From JAMCRM01 sp041685075 (GTDB taxonomy: Bacteria > Acidobacteriota > Terriglobia > Bryobacterales > Bryobacteraceae): a DNA stretch of 10,232 nt. Below are positions 1 through 6,592 of this stretch, one piece after another. A model generated the notes under the pieces. That model did not search any database and was not told where the DNA came from. It saw only the letters and a list, made by a program, of their open reading frames with translations. Positions within the stretch are counted from its first letter, which is position 1. Each line of letters starts with the position of its first letter. Location of the stretch: assembly GCA_041685075.1 (NCBI GenBank), contig JAWLGN010000198.1:1-10232 (forward strand), in the 5' to 3' direction. The position numbers and the translations under genes were made by a program.

Positions 1-1048
1 CGGGCAGGAGCAGCAGCGGCAGGTCGTGCATGCGTCCGGCGAGCGCGCTGCGCATGGCATCCCGCGCGGCCAGCCCGGCGGCCACCGCTTCGGCTGAAGG
101 CGGGGGCTCCTCCGGCGTGCGCAACCAGTACGCTTCCTCTTCGCCCTGAAGATCTCGACGGCCAAACAGGGCGGGAAGTTGCCCGAAAAACAACCACCAC
201 AGCTCCGTCGCGCGCTCCAGGCCCGCCGGCTCCCAGGCTTCCACCTGGAATCCGGCCGAGGTCAGCAGCCGGGCGGCGCACTCCACCGCTTCGACCATCT
301 CCGGCCGCGCCACTCCGGCAAAGCGCGGCGCCACCCCGACCCGTACGCCCGCGGCCGGCATCTTGCGCAGCGGCACCGGCGCCGAGAGCGGGTCCCGCGG
401 ATCGTAATCCGCCAGCGCCGCAAACAGCAGCCGCAGGTCGTCGGCATCGCGCGCCAGCGGTCCCGCGGCGGTGATCCAGCCGGCGGCGCGCCACACCGGC
501 GAGTGCCCGGCCATGGAGATGCGCCCCGGCGTGGGCTTGAGTCCCGCGATGCCGCAGAAGTGCGCCGGCACCCGTATGGAGCCGCCGCCGTCGCTTCCCA
601 AGCCGCCCGCCGAACAGAGCGCCGCGATGGCGGCCGCCTCCCCGCCGCTCGAACCGCCCGCCGTGCGTTCCGTATCCCAGGGATTGCGGGCGCCGTATCG
701 CCGGGTCTTCCCCAGGATGATGGCGCCCTCGGCCCGCAGCCGCGCCACCGCCGTGGCGTCGCGCGCCGCGCGCCGGCCGCCGGCAGCCGGGGCGCCCGCC
801 ACGTCGAAGCTCTCCTTGACCGTCACCGGTACGCCGTGCAGCATACCCAGCGGCTCGCCGCGCGCGGCCCGCGCTTCGGCCGCCCGCGCCGCCGCCCGCG
901 CCGCATCGTCGAAGACCGCGGTGAAAGCGTTCAGCCGGGGATTCAGCCGCTCGATCTGCCGGAGGTGAGCCTCCACCAGTTCCACCGGGGAGATCTCGCC
1001 CTCCCGCACCATGGCGGACATCAGGCACAGCGAGGAGCGGTAGGGCAT
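1..1048 (-). CDS. Amidase-signature family hydrolase (3' end beyond window)
   Basis: This is the N-terminal 349 codons of an amidase-signature (AS) enzyme, which hydrolyses carboxamide bonds with a Ser-cisSer-Lys triad. All three triad positions are visible: Lys78 in VPVTVKES, Ser133 in AGGSSGGEA and Ser157 in GGGSIRVPA. The 24-residue spacing between the two serines is normal for the family. The AS hallmark GLKPTPGRIS follows at about residues 167-176. The start at 1048 is preceded by CTGGAG, six bases upstream, and the N-terminus (SPVELVEAHLRQIERLNPRLNA) aligns with the usual AS start. I see no signal peptide, so it is probably cytoplasmic. It is divergent from the gene at 1104, with only 55 bases between them. 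The family covers GatA, fatty-acid amide hydrolases, indoleacetamide and nitrile-pathway amidases. There is no adjacent gatB or gatC, so a stand-alone amidase is likelier than GatA. The substrate cannot be told. The family call is firm, and no stop is seen because the window ends. Confidence 0.93.
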   Translation of the reverse strand, partial: MPYRSSLCLMSAMVREGEISPVELVEAHLRQIERLNPRLNAFTAVFDDAARAAARAAEARAARGEPLGMLHGVPVTVKESFDVAGAPAAGGRRAARDATAVARLRAEGAIILGKTRRYGARNPWDTERTAGGSSGGEAAAIAALCSAGGLGSDGGGSIRVPAHFCGIAGLKPTPGRISMAGHSPVWRAAGWITAAGPLARDADDLRLLFAALADYDPRDPLSAPVPLRKMPAAGVRVGVAPRFAGVARPEMVEAVECAARLLTSAGFQVEAWEPAGLERATELWWLFFGQLPALFGRRDLQGEEEAYWLRTPEEPPPSAEAVAAGLAARDAMRSALAGRMHDLPLLLLP

Positions 1049-1103
1049 CCGATACTCCAGTCTAGCGTAGGCATAAAATAGGAAACATCAAGGGTGCTGC
1101 AGT
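1049..1103. promoter_or_regulatory. Divergent promoter region, amidase / hypothetical protein
   Basis: This 55-base spacer separates two divergent start codons and is distinctly AT-rich against its surroundings. On the plus strand TAAAAT at 1074-1079 is a reasonable -10 for the gene at 1104, with AAGGG (1090-1094) as a weak ribosome site nine bases before its ATG. No good -35 is visible for either direction. Both genes must be transcribed from here or from within the opposing gene. Confidence 0.4.
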
Positions 1104-1661
1104 ATGCCGGTGGGTATCTCTCCGAACCATCCGCTCCGCAGGCTTTTCGCCGAGCTGGTCCAACGCCACCTGGTGGAGGCCGCCGGACTCGACCGCCTCG
1201 AAGTGGCCCGCTACCTCGCCGGGCTGCTGGTCGAATTCACCCACGTCGATAACCTCTACCGCGTGCGCGATGCCCGCGGCCGCCGGTTGGAAGACGTGGG
1301 TGAAATGCTGATCGCCTCGAACCCGCTGCTCGAGGGCCGCTCCTTCGTCTACGAACGCGAAGTGCGCCGCCACATCGGCGACTACACCCTGTTTCTTTCC
1401 GGCCTCTTCCCCGAATACGTGGCGCGCCTTCCCCGCCGCCCCGGCCGCCTGGATTCCCTGCTGGATTACGTCAAGGCCGGCAAGGAATCCTACGCCGTGG
1501 TGGCCTCGTTCGACGTCTTCGAGTACCGCGACGAAGCGCCGCTCTACCGCGAACTCTCCGACCGCTTCGAGCTGTGTGTCTTCGGGCTGAACCGCATGAA
1601 GCAGGATCTCGCCCGGCGCCAAAGCGCCTGGTACGAAGGCGTCCGCCAAGCGCTCGAGTGA
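1104..1661 (+). CDS. Conserved-looking hypothetical protein, 185 aa, function unknown
   Basis: I do not recognise a named domain. The protein is soluble with no signal peptide or membrane segment, rich in Arg, Glu and Leu, and looks mostly alpha-helical. Segments that read like conserved family motifs are RRHIGDYTLFLSGLFPE (residues 88-104), LVEFTHVDNLYRV (42-54) and the C-terminal DRFELCVFGLNRMKQDL (153-169). It contains a few Tyr/Phe-rich turns and no obvious metal-binding or nucleotide-binding motif. The start at 1104 has a weak AAGGG ribosome site and a TAAAAT -10 candidate upstream. The minus-strand reading of the same DNA is repetitive Ala/Gly/Gln/Val-rich sequence and is best taken as a shadow. 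The gene is divergent from the amidase and converges on yihY, with 25 bases between the two stops and no clear terminator. Nothing in its context assigns a role. It is called coding because its composition is protein-like and it fits between the neighbours without overlap. Confidence 0.8.
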   Translation: MPVGISPNHPLRRLFAELVQRHLVEAAGLDRLEVARYLAGLLVEFTHVDNLYRVRDARGRRLEDVGEMLIASNPLLEGRSFVYEREVRRHIGDYTLFLSGLFPEYVARLPRRPGRLDSLLDYVKAGKESYAVVASFDVFEYRDEAPLYRELSDRFELCVFGLNRMKQDLARRQSAWYEGVRQALE

Positions 1662-1686
1662 GCGGCGCCTTCTTCGCGCGCCAGCC

Positions 1687-2547
1687 TCAGGCCGGTTCGG
1701 CGCGCTCGCGCCGGCGCCCAATCCTGGCGATGGCGGAGTTCACCTCGCCGCCCACCAGCAGCGCCACGCAGAACAGGTACAGCCACAGCATCAGGATGAT
1801 CACCGCCCCCACCGAGCCGTAGAGCCGGTTGTAGGAGTTGAAGTGCGCCAGGTAGAGCCGCAGCCCCAGGGAGCCGGCCAGCCACAGCGCAAACGCCACC
1901 GCCGCGCCGGGAATGGCGCACTCCCAGCGGCGGGTCTGGACGTTGGGCGCGAAGCGGTAGACCAGGATGAAGGCCAGCAGCACGAAGCCCGCCACCACGC
2001 CCCACCGTGCGAAGCTCCAGGCCAGGGCGAAGGCGTCCCCCATCCCCACCGCGCCGGCCGCCAGCCTGCCGAGTTGGTTGCCGTAAAGCACCAGCACCAG
2101 CGCCGTGATGGTGAGCAGCGCCAGCACCACCGTGAGCGACATGGCTACCAGGCGGCGCTGCCACCAGGCCCGCACCTCCTCTACGTCGTAGGCCTTGTTC
2201 AACCCCCGAATCAGGTCCACCATGGCCGCCGAGGCGGCCCACAGGGTCACCACGACCCCCAGCGAGAGCGTGCCCCCGCTGCTTCCCCGGGTGATTTCGT
2301 CCAGCGACGCCCGCACCAGCGCGAAGGCCGAGGGCGGCATCACGCTGGCGAACCACTCCAGCAGGTCGCGCCGGACCTCCTCCCCCTCCGCAATCATCCC
2401 CAGCAGCGAGGTCAGGAAGAGCAGCAGCGGCCCGCTCGAGAGCAGCAGGTAATAGGCCAGTTGCGCCGCGCGGCCGAAGACGTCGTCCCTGCGGATGCGC
2501 GCCCACGCATCCATGGCCACCGTTCGGATCAGCAGAACTCCACGCAC
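1687..2547 (-). CDS. YihY/BrkB-type inner-membrane protein
   Basis: This is a 286-residue integral membrane protein of the YihY/virulence factor BrkB family (once misnamed ribonuclease BN). Its molecular role is not settled; transport or envelope functions have been proposed. Six hydrophobic segments are visible at about residues 29-52, 93-112, 135-158, 175-198, 211-232 and 247-268. Family hallmarks are AAQLAYYLLLSSGPLLLF in the first helix, VYRFAPN near 197-202, and LYGSVGAVIILMLWLY followed by GGEVNSA near the end. The C-tail is Arg-rich and probably cytoplasmic. I chose GTG at 2547 because GGAAAG lies six bases upstream and the extra residues (RGVLLIRTVAMD) fit the family's pre-helix region. 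ATG at 2514 is the alternative. The same frame stays open upstream to 5238, antisense to the whole GH57 gene, so an automatic caller could report a false 1183-residue fusion. Only the part given here is protein-like. Confidence 0.92.
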   Translation of the reverse strand: MRGVLLIRTVAMDAWARIRRDDVFGRAAQLAYYLLLSSGPLLLFLTSLLGMIAEGEEVRRDLLEWFASVMPPSAFALVRASLDEITRGSSGGTLSLGVVVTLWAASAAMVDLIRGLNKAYDVEEVRAWWQRRLVAMSLTVVLALLTITALVLVLYGNQLGRLAAGAVGMGDAFALAWSFARWGVVAGFVLLAFILVYRFAPNVQTRRWECAIPGAAVAFALWLAGSLGLRLYLAHFNSYNRLYGSVGAVIILMLWLYLFCVALLVGGEVNSAIARIGRRRERAEPA

Positions 2548-2691
2548 GTCTATCTTTCCAGGATGGCATGCGCGCGCCGGCCGTGGATGTTCGGTTCCCG
2601 ACAAAAAACCTCCCCAAAACGCCCCATCGCCCGGCCAAAAAACCCGTAGACCCCGGCGGCGCGCGCGTGCCGCGTTATAAGCTCGAATCAG
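2548..2691. promoter_or_regulatory. Divergent intergenic region, yihY / GH57
   Basis: These 144 bases lie between two divergent starts. Three A-runs on the plus strand (T-runs for yihY) at about 2602-2607, 2614-2618 and 2638-2643 interrupt an otherwise GC-rich sequence and may bend or loosen the DNA. The palindrome TTATAA at 2675-2680 could serve as a -10 core on either strand. I see no -35 for yihY and no operator-like repeat. Confidence 0.35.
2676..2681 (+). promoter_or_regulatory. -10-like TATAAG, probable leaderless start of GH57 gene
   Basis: TATAAG ends ten bases before the ATG at 2692. There is no Shine-Dalgarno sequence in the intervening CTCGAATCAG. With normal -10 to start-site spacing, transcription would begin within a few bases of the ATG. 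No -35 match is seen 16-18 bases upstream, where the sequence is GC-only. Confidence 0.5.
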
Positions 2692-5118
2692 ATGGAGAGG
2701 TATATCTGCATTCACGGGCACTTCTATCAGCCTCCCCGTGAAAACCCCTGGCTGGAAGAGATCGAGACCCAGGACTCCGCTTATCCCTATCACGACTGGA
2801 ACGAGCGGATCGCAGCCGAGTGCTACGCGCCCAACGCGGCTTCCCGCATTCTGAACGAGTGCGGCAAGCTCGTACGGATCGTCAACAACTATTCGCGCAT
2901 CAGCTTCAATTTCGGCCCCACCCTGCTGGCATGGCTGGAGCAGAAGCGGCCCGAGGTGTATGCGGGCATCCTGGAAGCCGACGTCGAAGGACAGCGGCTC
3001 TACGGCGGCCACGGCGGCGCGCTGGCGCAGCCCTACAACCACATGATCATGCCGCTGGCCAACCGGCGCGACAAGTACACCCAGGTGAAATGGGGCATCC
3101 GCGATTTCGAGCACCGCTTCAAACGCCGCCCCGAAGGCATGTGGCTGCCGGAGGCGGCCGTGGACATGGAAACCCTGGGCATCCTGGAGGAATTCGGCAT
3201 TCGCTTCATCGTGCTCTCGCCCTACCAGGCCCACCGGGCGCGCCCCGTCGGCGCGCGGCTGTGGAGAGACGTCAGCGGCGGGCGCATCGACCCCTCCACC
3301 CCCTATCGCGTCAACCTGCGCGGCGGCCGCCACATCACCGTGTTCTTCTACGACGGCCCCATCTCGCGCGCCGTGGCGTTCGAGAACCTGCTGGTGCGCG
3401 GCGAGTACCTGGCGGATCGCCTGGCTTCGGCCTTCTCCGACGCGCGCCCCTGGCCCCAGCTCGTCCACATCGCCACCGACGGCGAAACCTACGGCCACCA
3501 CCGCCGCAAGGCCGACATGGGACTGGCCTACGCGCTGCACTACATCGAAAAGCAGCGCATCGCCCGCCTCACCAACTACGGGGAGTTTCTGGCCAGGCAC
3601 CCTCCCACGCACGAGGCCACCATCTTCGAATCCAGCGCCTGGAGCTGCCCGCACGGCGTGGAGCGCTGGCGCAGCGCCTGCGGCTGTTCCACCGGCGACC
3701 GCCCGCACTGGACCCAGGAGTGGCGCGCGCCGCTGCGCGAAGCGCTCGACTGGCTGCGCGACACCCTCGCCCCGGCTTTCACCGAGCACGGCAAGAAGTA
3801 CCTGCGGGACCCCTGGGAAGCCCGCAACGACTACATCTCCGTAATCCTCGACCGCTCGCCCGAAAATTTGGAGCGCTTCCTGGCCGCCCACGCCATCCGC
3901 ACGCTCGCCCCGCGCGAGCGCATCGCCGCGCTGAAGCTGCTCGAAGCGCAGCGCCACGCCATGCTGATGTACACCAGTTGCGGATGGTTCTTCGACGAAC
4001 TCTCCGGCATCGAAACCGTGCAGGTGATCCAGTACGCCGCCCGCGCCCTGCAACTGGCCGAAACACTCTTCCGGCGCGGCCTGGAGACGCGTTTCCTCGA
4101 AATGCTCTCCCGCGCCCGCAGCAACATTCCCGAGTACGGCGACGGCCGCCGCATCTACGAAACCTTCGTGCGTCCGGCCATGCTCGACCTGCAAAAAGTG
4201 GCGGCGCACTATGCCGTCAGCTCGCTGTTCGAGCCTTATGGCACCCGTACCCGCATCTTCTGTTACGACGTCGAGCGCCAGGATTTCCGCAGCCTGCAGT
4301 CCGGCCGCGGCAGGCTGGTGCTGGGCAAGGCGACCGTCACCTCCCGGATCACCAGCGAATCGGACGTCCTCACTTTCGGCGTGCTCCACCTGGGCGAGCA
4401 CAACATCAGCGGCGGCATCCGGGTCTTCCGCGGTGACGACGCTTATGAGGAGACCGCCGCCGAACTCAGCCAGGCCTTCCAGAGCGGCGACCTGGCAGCC
4501 GTGCTCAACGGCGTCTCGCGCCACTTCGATGCCGGCACCTACACCCTCAAGCTGCTTTTCCGCGACGAGCAGCGCCGCATCCTGCGCTTCATTCTGGAGT
4601 CCAGCCTGGCGCGCGCCGAGGCTTCCTACCGCCACATCTACGGCACCGACGCCCCCCTGATGCACTTCGTGCGCTCGCTCGGCATGCCCCTGCCCAACCG
4701 CTTCCGCATGGCCGCGGATTTCTGCATCAACACCGACCTGCGCACCGCCTGCGAGATGACCAATTTGAACGTGGAGCGCATCCAGGAACTGCTGGCCGAG
4801 GCCGCCCGCCTGGACATTGCGCTCGACGCCCCCACCATCGAATACGCCCTGCGCCGCACCATCGAGAGGCTGGCCGGTTTCGTTTCCAACTCGCCCGGCA
4901 GCCTGCGCCTGATGGAAAAACTCAACGGCGCCGTGGCGCTGGCCCGCTCCCTGCCTTTCGAAGTGGACCTGTGGACCGCGCAGAACGTCTACTACCGCAC
5001 CCTGCGCGGCGTGAAGCCGGAGATGGAACGCCGCGCCACCGACGGCGGCCAGAGCGCGGCCGAGTGGCTGAACCTGTTTCACCAACTGGGCGACAATCTC
5101 TCGTTCGGGTCGGAATAG
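2692..5118 (+). CDS. Glycoside hydrolase family 57 protein with DUF3536 C-terminal domain
   Basis: This 808-residue protein opens with HGHFYQPPREN (residues 8-18), the GH57 region-1 signature. GMWLPEA (149-155) carries the expected nucleophile, Glu154. HIATDGETYGHH (259-270) carries the expected acid/base, Asp263. The second half (about 450-805) corresponds to the DUF3536 domain usually fused to this GH57 subgroup, and the length fits. GH57 enzymes act on alpha-glucans (alpha-amylase, 4-alpha-glucanotransferase, branching enzyme), so a role in glycogen or maltodextrin metabolism is plausible; the exact reaction is inference. There is no signal peptide, so it is probably cytoplasmic. The CGCST motif near 344 and the aromatic-rich segments around it are typical of the subgroup. 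No glycogen genes flank it. Start ATG 2692 has no Shine-Dalgarno and follows a TATAAG hexamer. The complementary strand is open for most of this gene, a by-product of high-GC codon use. Confidence 0.93.
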   Translation: MERYICIHGHFYQPPRENPWLEEIETQDSAYPYHDWNERIAAECYAPNAASRILNECGKLVRIVNNYSRISFNFGPTLLAWLEQKRPEVYAGILEADVEGQRLYGGHGGALAQPYNHMIMPLANRRDKYTQVKWGIRDFEHRFKRRPEGMWLPEAAVDMETLGILEEFGIRFIVLSPYQAHRARPVGARLWRDVSGGRIDPSTPYRVNLRGGRHITVFFYDGPISRAVAFENLLVRGEYLADRLASAFSDARPWPQLVHIATDGETYGHHRRKADMGLAYALHYIEKQRIARLTNYGEFLARHPPTHEATIFESSAWSCPHGVERWRSACGCSTGDRPHWTQEWRAPLREALDWLRDTLAPAFTEHGKKYLRDPWEARNDYISVILDRSPENLERFLAAHAIRTLAPRERIAALKLLEAQRHAMLMYTSCGWFFDELSGIETVQVIQYAARALQLAETLFRRGLETRFLEMLSRARSNIPEYGDGRRIYETFVRPAMLDLQKVAAHYAVSSLFEPYGTRTRIFCYDVERQDFRSLQSGRGRLVLGKATVTSRITSESDVLTFGVLHLGEHNISGGIRVFRGDDAYEETAAELSQAFQSGDLAAVLNGVSRHFDAGTYTLKLLFRDEQRRILRFILESSLARAEASYRHIYGTDAPLMHFVRSLGMPLPNRFRMAADFCINTDLRTACEMTNLNVERIQELLAEAARLDIALDAPTIEYALRRTIERLAGFVSNSPGSLRLMEKLNGAVALARSLPFEVDLWTAQNVYYRTLRGVKPEMERRATDGGQSAAEWLNLFHQLGDNLSFGSE

Positions 5119-5186
5119 AACCCAGCCGCGCGCCGCCGCGCGTAAATCCACATCGCCCCGTGCGCCCGGCCCGATAGACTTGTGGC

Positions 5187-5221
5187 GCGGGCTTCCGCCC
5201 GCACGGGGCCGGGGGGCCCCG
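5187..5221 (+). promoter_or_regulatory. Tandem GC hairpins in leader of ferritin-like gene
   Basis: Two hairpins lie back to back. The first is GCGGGC-TTCC-GCCCGC (5187-5202), a 6-bp perfect stem. The second is CGGGGCC-GGGG-GGCCCCG (5204-5221), a 7-bp perfect stem. The second ends two bases before the AGGGGAG ribosome site (5223-5229). No T-run follows, so they are not a standard terminator. They could stabilise the mRNA or modulate access to the ribosome site. A GATAGACT stretch at 5173-5180 is the only -10-like sequence just upstream. Confidence 0.5.
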
Positions 5222-5236
5222 CAGGGGAGAAATCGC

Positions 5237-5770
5237 ATGGCTCAAGACAGCCCCAACGACGTCATCAAGGCCTACCTGCAGGACGCCATCGCCGCCGAGC
5301 GCAACTTCGAAACCCAGTTGCGCCAGTTCGCGCGCGAAGGTGAGAACGAACTCGTGCAGCGCATGTTCCTGCAACATGCCGACGAGACGCGGCTCCAGCA
5401 CGAGCGTCTCTCGGCCCGCCTGAAGGCCATCGGCGGCAGTCCGTCTACCATGAAAAGCATCCTGGCCCACCTGCTGGGCGCGGCGCCCAAGGCCGGGCAG
5501 CTCTTTCACGACGAGAGCGAGCGCACGGTCCAGAACCTGATCATCGCCTACACGGTGGAGAACAGCGAGGTGGCCATGTACGAGGCCCTGGCCATTGTGG
5601 CTGCCGCCGCCGGCGATTCGGAAACCGAGGAGTTGGCGCGCTCCATCCAGTTGCAGGAGCGCCAGACGGCCGACAAGGTCTGGAGCCAGATTGCCAACGC
5701 CGCCCGCACCTCCTTCATCAAGCTCGAGCGCCGGGAGGCGGCCGGCGAGGAAGCCCGGCGCGCCGGCTGA
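5237..5770 (+). CDS. Ferritin-like four-helix-bundle protein (DUF892/YciE-like)
   Basis: This 177-residue soluble protein is predicted to be four long helices (about 6-31, 38-66, 94-124 and 128-155) with a short linker at 66-74, as in the ferritin-like superfamily. Candidate metal ligands sit at the expected helix positions: Glu21 (helix 1), Glu50 and His55 (helix 2), Glu108/Glu111/Glu116 (helix 3, in VENSEVAMYEAL) and Glu141 (helix 4, in QLQERQ). The pattern is closest to DUF892/YciE-YciF or PA2169-type proteins, which are stress-linked and of uncertain chemistry. Metal binding is inferred, not shown. ATG 5237 was chosen over an in-frame ATG at 5180 because GGGGAG lies seven bases before it, while the upstream stretch encodes only Arg/Gly/Pro-rich residues inside the hairpin leader. 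It has 118 bases to the GH57 gene before it and 47 to the NIPSNAP gene after it. Confidence 0.85.
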   Translation: MAQDSPNDVIKAYLQDAIAAERNFETQLRQFAREGENELVQRMFLQHADETRLQHERLSARLKAIGGSPSTMKSILAHLLGAAPKAGQLFHDESERTVQNLIIAYTVENSEVAMYEALAIVAAAAGDSETEELARSIQLQERQTADKVWSQIANAARTSFIKLERREAAGEEARRAG

Positions 5771-5804
5771 GCGCCCGGTGGCGGCGGTCCAGGCGGCCGC
5801 GTGT

Positions 5805-5810
5805 TATAAC
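5805..5810 (+). promoter_or_regulatory. -10-like TATAAC, probable leaderless start of NIPSNAP gene
   Basis: TATAAC ends seven bases before the ATG at 5818, and the gap (GCCCTCT) holds no Shine-Dalgarno. Placement matches the hexamer before the GH57 gene. No -35 match is visible in the GC-rich sequence upstream. Confidence 0.5.
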
Positions 5811-5817
5811 GCCCTCT

Positions 5818-6585
5818 ATGGACCGCCGTAATTTCATGACCGCCGCGGGATCCGCCGGTCTGGCCGCCGTGCCGCTGGCCGCCGCCCCCGCCAATGCCAT
5901 CTTCGAACTGCGCTGGTTCCGCCTGCGCAACGGCAGCCAGGTGGCCCGCACCACCGACTTCTTGAGCCGCCACTACCTCCCCGCCGCCCGCAGGGTGGGG
6001 CTCGGACCCATGGGCTTCTTCAACGCCGTCATCGCCGACCAGGCCCCCTTCGTGCTGGCGCTCACCAGCTATCCCAATCTGCAGGCGGTGCTCGATACGG
6101 CCGACAAAATCGACGCCGACAAGGAATTCCGCAAGGGCTTTGAAGAGTACAACTCCATGTCGGAGCTGAGCTATATCCGCATGGAGACCGCGCTGCTGCG
6201 CGCCTTCGACGTGCAGAAATCGCTCGTGCCGCCGCCCGCCCGCAAGGCGCCGCGCATCTTTGAAATGCGCACCTACGAATCCAATAACGCCAGGGCGGGG
6301 AAGACCAAGGTGCGGATGTTCAACGAGGGCGAAGCCCAGATCTTCCGCCGCCTGGGCATGCAGCCGGTCTTCTTCGGCGAGAGCATCGCCGGCCGCCATC
6401 TCCCCAATCTCACCTACATGCTGTCGTTCGACAGTCTGGCCGACCGCGAGAAGAAATGGGACGCCTTCCGCAGCGACCCCGAGTGGGTCAAGATGCGTTC
6501 CATCCCGGAGTACGCGGACGCCCTGATCGTTTCCAACATCACCACCGCCATCCTGCGCGGCCTGCCCTTCAGCGATATAAGATAG
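5818..6585 (+). CDS. Exported NIPSNAP-family protein, two repeats
   Basis: This 255-residue protein has two NIPSNAP-type domains (dimeric alpha/beta-barrel-like fold). The first spans about residues 28-125 and opens with IFELRWFRLRNGS. The second spans about 146-250 and opens with RIFEMRTYESNN, containing the typical end WDAFRSDPEWVKMR. The leader DRRNFMTAAGSAG has a twin arginine followed by x-F-hydrophobic, a hydrophobic stretch and APANA as likely cleavage near residue 27, so Tat export to the periplasm is predicted. The biochemical role of NIPSNAP proteins is not established. In soil Acidobacteria and Planctomycetes such Tat-NIPSNAP proteins are often seen near sugar-isomerase-like TIM barrels, and here the next gene starts seven bases later. 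The stop at 6583-6585 lies inside the presumed promoter of that gene. ATG 5818 is the only start that gives the full Tat leader. Confidence 0.9.
   Translation: MDRRNFMTAAGSAGLAAVPLAAAPANAIFELRWFRLRNGSQVARTTDFLSRHYLPAARRVGLGPMGFFNAVIADQAPFVLALTSYPNLQAVLDTADKIDADKEFRKGFEEYNSMSELSYIRMETALLRAFDVQKSLVPPPARKAPRIFEMRTYESNNARAGKTKVRMFNEGEAQIFRRLGMQPVFFGESIAGRHLPNLTYMLSFDSLADREKKWDAFRSDPEWVKMRSIPEYADALIVSNITTAILRGLPFSDIR
6576..6581 (+). promoter_or_regulatory. -10-like TATAAG within the end of the NIPSNAP gene
   Basis: TATAAG (overlapping TAAGAT at 6578-6583) sits in the last codons of the NIPSNAP gene and ends 11 bases before ATG 6593. No clear Shine-Dalgarno is present, only a weak ACGG. It could give the UxuA-like gene its own leaderless transcript besides read-through from upstream. 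Confidence 0.4.
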
Positions 6586-6592
6586 TACGGCT

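Noticed and set aside
179..1081. 300-codon plus-strand open frame
   Set aside because: It is antisense to the amidase, whose triad and signature are clear; the product is Arg/Pro/Gly-rich without motifs.
2600..2643. A-runs / T-runs in the yihY-GH57 spacer as a terminator
   Set aside because: Both flanking genes are transcribed away from the spacer, and no stable stem directly precedes a T-run.
2548..5238. Long minus-strand open frame antisense to the GH57 gene
   Set aside because: Low-complexity composition with no motif, while the plus strand encodes a complete GH57 protein with catalytic residues. It is a codon-bias shadow.
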